Source: an uncultured Oscillospiraceae bacterium (GTDB lineage Bacteria; Bacillota; Clostridia; Oscillospirales; Oscillospiraceae). Taken from it: a stretch of 44,900 nucleotides of DNA. The position numbers and the translations under genes were made by a program. The notes beneath the pieces were generated by a model. It was not told the DNA's origin, did not search any database, and worked only from the letters and a program-made list of their open reading frames with translations. The stretch lies in assembly GCA_947600025.1 (NCBI GenBank), contig CANQFY010000006.1, positions 1 to 44,900 on the forward strand. Reading direction: 5' to 3'. This document shows positions 14,476 through 22,890 of the stretch, piece by piece. Every line of letters begins with the position of its first letter. Positions within the stretch are counted from its first letter, which is position 1.

Positions 14476-15420
14476 TCAATTCTCCCGCGCGAATTCCGCG
14501 CAGACCTTGACAATGTTCTCCGCGCAGAGGCCAAAGTCCTTCAAAACCTCCCAGGCGGGGCCGGAGTGGCCGAACTCGTCCTGGACGCCGATCCGGCGGA
14601 CCCGAGTGGGCCGGGCCTCCGACAGGAAGGAACAGACCGCCTCTCCCAGCCCGCCGATGGTGCTGTGCTCCTCGCAGGTGACGATTTTTCCGCATTTTTC
14701 CGCGGCGTGGAGCACCAGCGCCTCATCCAGAGGCTTGATGGTGGGCATATTGATCACCATGGCGTCGATGCTCTGGCTGGCCAGGATCTCTCCAGCCTTC
14801 ATGGCCTCGTAGACCATCAGACCCGTGGCGATAATCGCCACTTGGCTGCCGTCCTTTAGGACTTCCCCCTTGCCAATGACAAATTCATAGTCTTCCGAAT
14901 GGAACACGGGCACCGCCAGCCGCCCCAGCCGCATATACACCGGGCCGGGCTGGAGATAGATTGCCCGCACCGCCTTTCGGGCCTCCACCTCGTCGGCGGG
15001 GCACAGAACAGTCATGCCCGGGATGGACCGCATGAGGGCGATATCCTCGCAGCACTGATGGCTGGCGCCGTCCTCTCCCACGCTCATGCCGCCGTGGCTG
15101 GCGCAGACCTTCACATTCAGACGGGTATAGCCGATGGAGTTGCGTACCTGCTCAAAGGCCCGCTCCGCCGCGAACATGGCAAAGCTGGAGGCAAATGCCA
15201 CCAATCCCGTGGCGGCCAGACCCGCCGCCACACACATCATGTTGGCCTCGGCGATACCGCAGTTGAAGTGCCGGTCCGGGAACGCTTTTCTAAAAACGCC
15301 GGTCTTGGTGGAGCCGGCCAGATCCGCGTCCAGCACCACCACGTTGTCAAATTCCGCGCCCAGCTCTTTTAGGCCCCGGCCATATCCTTCCCGGGTGGCC
15401 TTTCTGATGATATCCGCCAT
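14476..15420 (-). CDS. Transketolase, C-terminal subunit
   Basis: A 314-aa subunit holding the pyrimidine-binding and C-terminal domains of transketolase (pentose phosphate pathway). Visible are the catalytic Glu region FNCGIAEANM, the FAMFAAERAFEQVRN segment and the ASHGG loop. Many Bacillota and archaea encode transketolase as two chains, so this is a natural split. ATG at 15420 shares its A with the upstream stop (TGATG) and has GGAGG seven bases ahead; GTG at 15423 is less likely. The tight coupling fits a stoichiometric heteromer with the next entry. Confidence 0.93.
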   Translation of the reverse strand: MADIIRKATREGYGRGLKELGAEFDNVVVLDADLAGSTKTGVFRKAFPDRHFNCGIAEANMMCVAAGLAATGLVAFASSFAMFAAERAFEQVRNSIGYTRLNVKVCASHGGMSVGEDGASHQCCEDIALMRSIPGMTVLCPADEVEARKAVRAIYLQPGPVYMRLGRLAVPVFHSEDYEFVIGKGEVLKDGSQVAIIATGLMVYEAMKAGEILASQSIDAMVINMPTIKPLDEALVLHAAEKCGKIVTCEEHSTIGGLGEAVCSFLSEARPTRVRRIGVQDEFGHSGPAWEVLKDFGLCAENIVKVCAEFAREN

Positions 15421-16265
15421 CACTGCGCCTCCAATTCCCGGAGCTCGGCTTCCAGCTCCTCTATGCCCTGGCGGTACTCCGCCTCGTTGGGGGCCTTGCC
15501 GTGCCAGTCCGCTTCGTCTTCCATGTAGCTCACGCCCTTGCCCTTCACCGTCCGCATGACGATGGCGGAGGGCTTACCCTTGGTAGCCCGGGCCTTGTCC
15601 AGCGCCGCCTCGATCTGATCAAAGTCGTGGCCGTCGATCTCTTGGACCGCCAGCCCGAAGGCCGCCAGCTTGTCCGCGATGGGGTAGGGGTTCATCACGT
15701 CCTGGATCCAGCCATCGATTTGAAGGCCGTTGTTGTCCACGATGATCACCAGGTTGTCCAGCTTGTAGTGGGCGGCGAACATACAGGCCTCCCACACCTG
15801 GCCCTCCTGGATCTCCCCGTCGCCCAGGACGGCGTACACCCGGGCGGGGATGCCCTGATACTTGAGCCCCAGCGCCATGCCGCAGGCGCAGGAAACGCCC
15901 TGGCCCAGGGAGCCGGTGGACATATCCACCCCGGGGACCGAGTCCATGTTGGGGTGGCCCTGGAGATAGCTTCCGTCCTTCCGGAGCGTCGCCAGGTCCT
16001 CCACCGGGAAAAACCCCCGGTTGGCAAGGGCGGCGTAGAGCGCGGGCGCGGTGTGGCCCTTGCTCAGTACGAACCGGTCCCGGTTGGGATCTTTCGGGTT
16101 GGCCGGATCAACGTTCATCTCGCGAAAATATAAATAGGTAAGCATGTCCGCGGCGGAAAGACTGCCGCCTGGATGTCCGCACTTGGCGCTGTAGGTGCCC
16201 AAAAGAATCCCCATCCGCACCTTGCATGCCTGGATTTGAAGCTGCGTCTTGTCAGAAGATGTCAT
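15420..16265 (-). CDS. Transketolase, N-terminal subunit
   Basis: A 281-aa subunit carrying the thiamine diphosphate-binding domain. The TPP motif is GDGEIQEG (148-155) through NN (178-179). Other family signatures are KCGHPGGSLS (about 28-37), FVLSKGHTAPALY and STGSLGQG. The open frame extends to 16382; ATG 16265 is preferred because AAGGAG lies 10 bases upstream, whereas ATG 16274 is only one base from it. The predicted promoter is at 16302-16330. Together with the C-terminal subunit it makes the complete enzyme. Confidence 0.92.
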   Translation of the reverse strand: MTSSDKTQLQIQACKVRMGILLGTYSAKCGHPGGSLSAADMLTYLYFREMNVDPANPKDPNRDRFVLSKGHTAPALYAALANRGFFPVEDLATLRKDGSYLQGHPNMDSVPGVDMSTGSLGQGVSCACGMALGLKYQGIPARVYAVLGDGEIQEGQVWEACMFAAHYKLDNLVIIVDNNGLQIDGWIQDVMNPYPIADKLAAFGLAVQEIDGHDFDQIEAALDKARATKGKPSAIVMRTVKGKGVSYMEDEADWHGKAPNEAEYRQGIEELEAELRELEAQ

Positions 16266-16301
16266 AAAGAGCATACTCCTTCCTGGAAATTTCACCTTAA
16301 C

Positions 16302-16330
16302 AGTATACTCGATTTCTCTGGCAATTTCTA
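16302..16330 (-). promoter_or_regulatory. Promoter of the transketolase genes
   Basis: Minus-strand TAGAAA (16325-16330, four of six), 17-base spacer, TATACT (16302-16307). The start would be near 16295. Confidence 0.5.
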
Positions 16331-16372
16331 CGGTAACTTTTATTTCTGTCGAAAAATAGATACATTTCATCA

Positions 16373-16408
16373 TTTTACCCACATTTTACATGGCGTTTTT
16401 GGGTAAAA
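16373..16408. repeat. Inverted repeat between transketolase and psuK promoters
   Basis: TTTTACCC (16373-16380) and GGGTAAAA (16401-16408) are perfect 8-base inverted half-sites 20 bases apart; a related ATTTTACAT lies between them. The repeat ends 17 bases before the psuK -35 box, a plausible operator. Confidence 0.45.
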
Positions 16409-16425
16409 AGTCATGTGTTTTTCCG

Positions 16426-16454
16426 TTGACAACGAGATTTTGGGAAAATATAAT
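16426..16454 (+). promoter_or_regulatory. Consensus promoter of psuK-psuG
   Basis: TTGACA (16426-16431), 17-base spacer, TATAAT (16449-16454): perfect in both hexamers. Such strength suggests control by repression. Confidence 0.85.
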
Positions 16455-16497
16455 AATCTTTAGATTATTTTTAAGCAAATGCTTAGGAGGCGGTCCC

Positions 16498-17589
16498 ATG
16501 ACTCAGCGGGAGCGGGAGGTACTCCGGCTTTTGGAAGCGGAGCCCATGATCTCCCAGCGGCGCCTGGCGGAGAAGCTGGGCATCACCCGGTCCTCCGCCG
16601 CGGTACACATCTCCAATCTGATGAAAAAGGGATATATTGCCGGGAAGGGATATGTCCTTCATTCGGGGACATATGCGGCGGTAGTCGGCGGCGTCAACGT
16701 GGATATCGGGGGCCGGTCCGCTGGGCCCTTGGTGGCGGCGGATTCCAACCCTGGCTCTGTCCGCTTAAGCCTGGGCGGGGTGGGCCGAAATATCGCCCAC
16801 AATTTGGCCCTGCTGGGCCGGGATGTGCGGCTGCTCACCGCCTTCGGGCGGGACCTGTATGGCCGGCAGGTGGCCGCCTCCTGCGAGGAGCTGGGCATCG
16901 ATATCAGCCACGCCCTCCAACCGGAGGACGGCGCTACTTCGGTCTATCTCTACATTTCCGGCCCGGAGGGAGAGATGGCTCTGGCCCTGTCGGACATGGA
17001 GATCTGCCGCCGAATCACCCCGGAATACCTGGCGGGGAACCTATCCCTGCTGCAAAACGCCCGGGCGGTGGTGGCGGACGCCAACCTTCCGGCGGAAAGC
17101 CTGCGCTATCTGGCGGAAAACTGCCCCCAGGGGCTGTTCTGTGACCCGGTTTCCACCGCCAAGGCGGAAAAGCTCCTGCCCATTCTGCCGAAGATCCACA
17201 CGCTCAAACCCAACCGACTGGAAGCGGAGGTGCTGACGGGCGTTTCTATCCGGGACGTCGCCGGGGGCAGGCTGGCTGCCCGGACCCTGTTGGACAAGGG
17301 CGTGAAGCGGGTCTTTCTCTCTCTGGGGGCCCGGGGCGTTCTGGCGGCGGAGGGGGACCGGATGCTGCTCCTGCCCAGCCTCAAGGGTCGGCCGGTGAAT
17401 ACCACCGGTTGCGGCGACGCCTTTACGGCAGGGCTGGTGTGGGCGTATTTGGAAGACCTGGACCTGGCGGAGGCCGCCCAGGCGGGGCTTGCCGCCGCCG
17501 CTATCGCCATGGAGAGCGAGCAGACCATCAATCCCGCCCTCAGCGCCGATGTCCTGCGGCAGCGGATGGCGGCGAAAGAGAATCCATAA
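16498..17589 (+). CDS. psuK: Pseudouridine kinase with N-terminal winged-helix domain (PfkB family)
   Basis: A 363-aa protein. Residues 1-60 form a winged helix-turn-helix (REREVLRLLEAEP, then ISQRRLAEKLGITRSSAAVH as recognition region); residues 62-360 are a PfkB/ribokinase fold with GGVNVDI, GGVGRNIAHN, and the catalytic GCGDAFTAG (Asp307). It phosphorylates pseudouridine to pseudouridine 5'-phosphate for the glycosidase encoded 33 bases downstream. ATG at 16498 has AGGAGG with a 7-base gap; the longer frame overlaps the promoter. The HTH suggests the kinase also regulates transcription. Substrate rests on the psuG neighbour. Confidence 0.88.
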   Translation: MTQREREVLRLLEAEPMISQRRLAEKLGITRSSAAVHISNLMKKGYIAGKGYVLHSGTYAAVVGGVNVDIGGRSAGPLVAADSNPGSVRLSLGGVGRNIAHNLALLGRDVRLLTAFGRDLYGRQVAASCEELGIDISHALQPEDGATSVYLYISGPEGEMALALSDMEICRRITPEYLAGNLSLLQNARAVVADANLPAESLRYLAENCPQGLFCDPVSTAKAEKLLPILPKIHTLKPNRLEAEVLTGVSIRDVAGGRLAARTLLDKGVKRVFLSLGARGVLAAEGDRMLLLPSLKGRPVNTTGCGDAFTAGLVWAYLEDLDLAEAAQAGLAAAAIAMESEQTINPALSADVLRQRMAAKENP

Positions 17590-17622
17590 TATACATTATT
17601 TATTATATAAGGAAGGTACGCT

Positions 17623-18534
17623 ATGAATCGCTATTTGGATGTGAACCCCCAGGTTTCCGCCGCGCTGGCGGAGGGCCGGCCGGTGGTGGCTCTGGAATCC
17701 ACCATCATCTCCCACGGGATGCCCTATCCCCAGAATGTCCAGACCGCCCTGGCGGTGGAGGACATTATTCGGAAAAACGGGGCAGTCCCCGCCACCATCG
17801 CCGTCATCGGCGGCCGGCTGAAGGCCGGCCTGACCCCGGAGGAGATCGAGTACTTCGGGAAAAAGGGGCAGGCCATCACCAAGGCCTCCCGCCGGGACCT
17901 GCCGGTGTTGTGCGCCCGGGGGGAGGACGGAGCCACCACCGTCACCACCACCATGATCATCGCCCACATGGCGGGGATTCAAATTTTTGCAACCGGCGGC
18001 ATCGGCGGTGTCCACCGGGGGGCGGAGACCACCATGGACATTTCCGCCGACCTGGAGGAGCTGGCCCACACCCCGGTGATGGTGATCTGCGCCGGGGCCA
18101 AGAGCATCCTGGACCTGGGGCTGACCCTGGAATATCTGGAGACCCACGGGGTGCCGGTGATCGGCTTCGGCACCGAGGAGCTGCCCGCGTTTTATACCCG
18201 TACCTCCGGGTTCCGGGTGGACTACCGGATCGATACCCCCCAGGAGCTGGCGGCGGCTTTCCGGGTCCAGCGGGAGCTGGGCTACCCCGGGGGAATGTTG
18301 GTGACCAACCCCATCCCGGCGGAATACTCCATGGACCCGGCGGTGATCAACGCCGCCATCGACCAGGCCATTGCCGAGTGCAACGAAAAGGGCATCCACG
18401 GCAAGGCCACCACCCCCTTCCTGCTGGCCCGTGTGGCGGAGCTCACCGGCGGGGACTCTCTGGCGTCCAATATCCAGTTGGTGTTCAACAACGCCGCCCT
18501 GGCGGCCAAAACCGCCGCCGCGCTGACCGAATAA
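17623..18534 (+). CDS. psuG: Pseudouridine-5'-phosphate glycosidase
   Basis: A 303-aa cytoplasmic enzyme that splits the C-C glycosidic bond of pseudouridine 5'-phosphate to uracil and ribose 5-phosphate. Family signatures are VALESTIISHGMPYP near the N-terminus, IAVIGGRLKAGL, the ATGGIGGVHRGAE metal/phosphate region, and NPIPAEYSMD. The length matches PsuG (about 300). ATG 17623 has AAGGAAGG upstream. It forms an operon with psuK and ends at the hairpin at 18556. Ribose 5-phosphate formed here can feed the neighbouring transketolase. Confidence 0.96.
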   Translation: MNRYLDVNPQVSAALAEGRPVVALESTIISHGMPYPQNVQTALAVEDIIRKNGAVPATIAVIGGRLKAGLTPEEIEYFGKKGQAITKASRRDLPVLCARGEDGATTVTTTMIIAHMAGIQIFATGGIGGVHRGAETTMDISADLEELAHTPVMVICAGAKSILDLGLTLEYLETHGVPVIGFGTEELPAFYTRTSGFRVDYRIDTPQELAAAFRVQRELGYPGGMLVTNPIPAEYSMDPAVINAAIDQAIAECNEKGIHGKATTPFLLARVAELTGGDSLASNIQLVFNNAALAAKTAAALTE

Positions 18535-18555
18535 GCAGCCTTCTCCGCAAAAACC

Positions 18556-18582
18556 GGCTCCCCCGGAATTTCCGGGGGAGCC
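18556..18582. terminator. Bidirectional terminator between psuG and gdhA
   Basis: GGCTCCCCCGG and CCGGGGGAGCC form an 11-bp stem with a 5-base loop; the minus-strand side continues to GGTTTTTG and the plus side to AAAATGTTTTTG. It separates the convergent stops at 18534 and 18619. Confidence 0.8.
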
Positions 18583-18618
18583 AAAATGTTTTTGTCGAAT
18601 GGTGCCGCAGCCGGGCGG

Positions 18619-19980
<1,362 letters not shown>

Positions 19981-19982
19981 CT

Positions 19983-20011
19983 ATTTTATCAGATTTTCCC
20001 GGCGTTTACAA
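19983..20011 (-). promoter_or_regulatory. gdhA promoter
   Basis: Minus-strand TTGTAA (20006-20011), 17-base spacer, TAAAAT (19983-19988). A second TTGTAAA copy lies 12 bases upstream of the -35 and could be part of a control site. Confidence 0.65.
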
Positions 20012-20093
20012 CCGTTTTTACAAGGTTTTCCAAAATTCAGGCGAAACATTCAAATGGACTGGCGGGGGGTGCAAAATTTGGGAAAACTTGTAA

Positions 20094-20121
20094 TTGACAA
20101 ACCATCTTCTATGAGTATAAT
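20094..20121 (+). promoter_or_regulatory. Promoter of cooS-cooC-acsB
   Basis: TTGACA (20094-20099), a 16-base spacer, TATAAT (20116-20121). The leader of about 50 bases contains a small stem TGTGCC/GGCACA (20136-20156) before the ribosome binding site AGGAGG. Confidence 0.8.
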
Positions 20122-20177
20122 ATTATCGATAGCTTTGTGCCGATTCCCCAGGCACATCATAAATTTAGGAGGATAAC

Positions 20178-22082
20178 ATGAAGGATTGGGATCGTTTAAC
20201 CACTGTTGAGGAGATGGAGGCCGCCACCAATTCCCTGCTGGAAAACGGGAAAAAGGTGGGCGCCGACTCCTGGCAGCAGCGGGTCAAAAACCAGACCCCC
20301 CACTGCGGCTTCGGCGAGGCCGGCACCTGCTGCCGGATCTGCTCCATGGGCCCTTGCCGCATCACCCCCAAGAGCCCCAGAGGCATCTGCGGCTGCGACG
20401 TTCACGGCATCGTGGGCCGGAACTTCCTGCGGTTCACCGCCGGCGGCTCCGCCACCCACTCCGACCATGGCCGGGAGATCTGCCACACCCTGTACCAGAC
20501 CAGCCCCGACGGCAACTACAAGGTCAAGGACCCGGAAAAGCTGATCCGCATCGCCAAGGAGTGGGGTGTGGAGACCGAGGGCGTGGACATCTACGACCTG
20601 GCCCACCAAATCGCCGAGATGGCCTTGCTGGAATACGGCAAGCCCTTCGGCGTCCAGCGGTTCCTGAAGCGGGCCCCCGAGCACACCCAGAAGCTGTGGC
20701 ATGACGCCGGCATCGAGCCTAGGGCCATCGACCGGGAGGTCTCCACCGCCCTGCACATGACCCACATGGGCTGCTCCAGCCTGCCCGAGGCCCTGATCCG
20801 TCAGAGCCTGCGCTGCGGCCTGTCCGACGGATGGGGCGGCTCCATGGCCGGCACGGAATTTTCCGACGTGCTCTTCGGCACCCCCAAGCCCGTGGACACC
20901 ACCGCCAATATCGGCGTCATGGAGGAGGACATGGTCAACATCGTGGTCCACGGCCACGACCCCAGCCTCTCTGAGATGGTGGTCTACTACGCCAACGACC
21001 CGGAGATGATCGCTCTAGCCAAGAGCGTGGGCGCCAAGGGCATCAACATCTGCGGCGTCTGCTGCACCGCCAACGAGGTGGCCATGCGCCACGGCATTCC
21101 CATGGCGGGCAACTTCCTGACCCAGGAGAACGTGGTCCTCACCGGCGCCTGCGAGGCCATCGTGGTGGACGTGCAGTGCATTTTCCCCGCCCTGGGGCCC
21201 CTTTCCAAGTGCTTCCATACCAAGTTCATCACCACTTCCAACATCGCCCGGATGCCCGACTCCGAGTTCATCCATTTCTCCGCCGCCAACGCCGGGGAGA
21301 ACGCCAAGGCCATCGTGAAAATGGCCATCGAGAATTTCAAGAACCGGGATCAGAGCCTGGTGAACATCCCCAAGCAGGTCTCCAAGGCCCGGGTGGGCTA
21401 CTCCGTGGAGGCCATTAAGAAGACCCTGGACACCGTGGCCAACTCCCAGCTTGACGAGTTCGGCACCACCAAGCCCCTGATCGAGTGCATCCACTCCGGC
21501 GTGCTCCGGGGCGCGGTGGCCATGGTGGGCTGCAACAACCCCAAGGTCCGTCCCGACTCCGCCCACATCCAGCTGATGAAATACCTGCTGGAAAACGACG
21601 TGATCCTCATCGTCTCCGGCTGTGCCGCCCAGGCCGCCGCCAAGGCCGGCCTGATGGACCCCGAGATCGCCAAGGAATACTGCGGCGACGGCTTGAAGCG
21701 GGTCTGCGAGCTGGCGAACATCCCGCCGGTGCTGCATATGGGCTCCTGCGTGGACATCTCCCGGATGATGGTTCTGGCCGCCGACATCTCCAAGGACTGG
21801 GGCATCCCCATTTCCCAGCTCCCGCTGGTGGGCTGCGCCCCCGAGTGGATGAGCGAGAAGGCCGTTTCCATCGGCAACTATGTGGTTGCCACCGGCATCG
21901 ACACCTTCCTGGGCGTGGATCCCTACACCAAGGGCTCCAGCGAGGTCACCGCCCTCCTGCAGGGCGAGCACGGCGTCAAGGACTGGGTGGAGGCCAACTA
22001 CACCGTGGAGCTGGACATCGACAAGCTGGGCCAGCGGATGCTGGACCGGATCGAGGAAAAGCGGGCCGCCCTGGGCATCTGA
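20178..22082 (+). CDS. cooS: Anaerobic carbon monoxide dehydrogenase catalytic subunit
   Basis: A 634-aa Ni-Fe-S enzyme that interconverts CO2 and CO. N-terminal cysteines C43, C51, C52, C55, C60, C71 and C73 supply the bridging D and B [4Fe-4S] clusters. The C-cluster ligands are visible: His258/260 in VHGHDP, Cys296 in GVCC, Cys334 in VDVQC, Cys452 in GCNNP, Cys482 in SGCAAQ and Cys524 in GSCVD, in spacing that matches characterised CooS enzymes. The acsB partner downstream suggests the CO is channelled to acetyl-CoA synthesis (AcsA role). ATG 20178 follows AGGAGG. First gene of a three-gene operon. Confidence 0.97.
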   Translation: MKDWDRLTTVEEMEAATNSLLENGKKVGADSWQQRVKNQTPHCGFGEAGTCCRICSMGPCRITPKSPRGICGCDVHGIVGRNFLRFTAGGSATHSDHGREICHTLYQTSPDGNYKVKDPEKLIRIAKEWGVETEGVDIYDLAHQIAEMALLEYGKPFGVQRFLKRAPEHTQKLWHDAGIEPRAIDREVSTALHMTHMGCSSLPEALIRQSLRCGLSDGWGGSMAGTEFSDVLFGTPKPVDTTANIGVMEEDMVNIVVHGHDPSLSEMVVYYANDPEMIALAKSVGAKGINICGVCCTANEVAMRHGIPMAGNFLTQENVVLTGACEAIVVDVQCIFPALGPLSKCFHTKFITTSNIARMPDSEFIHFSAANAGENAKAIVKMAIENFKNRDQSLVNIPKQVSKARVGYSVEAIKKTLDTVANSQLDEFGTTKPLIECIHSGVLRGAVAMVGCNNPKVRPDSAHIQLMKYLLENDVILIVSGCAAQAAAKAGLMDPEIAKEYCGDGLKRVCELANIPPVLHMGSCVDISRMMVLAADISKDWGIPISQLPLVGCAPEWMSEKAVSIGNYVVATGIDTFLGVDPYTKGSSEVTALLQGEHGVKDWVEANYTVELDIDKLGQRMLDRIEEKRAALGI

Positions 22083-22108
22083 TTCGGAAGCAAAGGGGTT
22101 TTTGACCA

Positions 22109-22879
22109 ATGAAATTAGCCATCACCGGCAAGGGCGGGGTGGGCAAGACCACCCTGGCCTCCACCCTGGCTCGGCTCTACGCCGGAGAGGGGCGGACCGT
22201 CCTGGCCGCCGACGTAGACCCGGACGCCAACCTGGGCCTGGCCCTGGGCCTGAGCCAGGAGGAGGTGGACAAAATCGTCCCCATCTCCAAAATGCGCACC
22301 CTGGTGGAGGAACGCACCGGCGCCAACGCCGCCAACACCTTCTTTAAGCTCAATCCCTATGTGGCGGACATCCCCGAGAAGTTCGCCCGGGATATCAACG
22401 GGGTGAAGCTGCTGGTCATGGGCACTGTGGACGTGGGCGGCAGCGGATGCGTCTGCCCGGAGCACGTGATGCTCAAAGCCATCCTCTCCAGCCTGACCTA
22501 CCGGAAAAACGACGTGGTCATCATGGACATGGAGGCCGGGCTGGAGCACCTGGGCCGGGGCACCGCCGCCAATATGGACGCCTTTGTGGTGGTGGTGGAG
22601 CCGGGGGCCCGGTCCGTGCAGACCTACCGCAGCGTCAAGCGCCTGGCCCACGATCTGGGCGTTGACCGGGTCCGGGTGGTGGCCAACAAGCTCCGGGACG
22701 AGGCGGACGAGGCCTTCGTCCGGGACGCCATCCCGGCGGAGGACCTGCTGGGCTGCGTCCACTACAATCCCCAGATCATGGAGGCAGACCGGCAGGGGAA
22801 ATCCCCCTACGATTTCAGCCCCCAGGCCATTGAGGAAATTCGGAAAATAAAATCGATCTTGGATCGTGACGAACTTTAG
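22109..22879 (+). CDS. cooC: CODH nickel-insertion ATPase CooC
   Basis: A 256-aa MinD/ParA-type ATPase that helps load nickel into the CODH C-cluster. The deviant Walker A GKGGVGKTT is at residues 7-15 and DVDPDANL follows. The CxC motif (C114-V-C116), where a CooC dimer binds one metal ion, is intact, and the VIMDMEAGLEHLGRG switch region is typical. The gene lies 26 bases after cooS and 11 bases before acsB. Its ribosome binding site (AAAGGGG) is weaker than those of its neighbours, fitting a low-abundance chaperone. Confidence 0.94.
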   Translation: MKLAITGKGGVGKTTLASTLARLYAGEGRTVLAADVDPDANLGLALGLSQEEVDKIVPISKMRTLVEERTGANAANTFFKLNPYVADIPEKFARDINGVKLLVMGTVDVGGSGCVCPEHVMLKAILSSLTYRKNDVVIMDMEAGLEHLGRGTAANMDAFVVVVEPGARSVQTYRSVKRLAHDLGVDRVRVVANKLRDEADEAFVRDAIPAEDLLGCVHYNPQIMEADRQGKSPYDFSPQAIEEIRKIKSILDRDEL

Positions 22880-22890
22880 GAGGAAAAACC

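Noticed and set aside
14476-16265. Transketolase in two pieces, possible frameshift
   Set aside because: The junction is a clean TGATG with a ribosome binding site, and two-subunit transketolases are normal in Bacillota.
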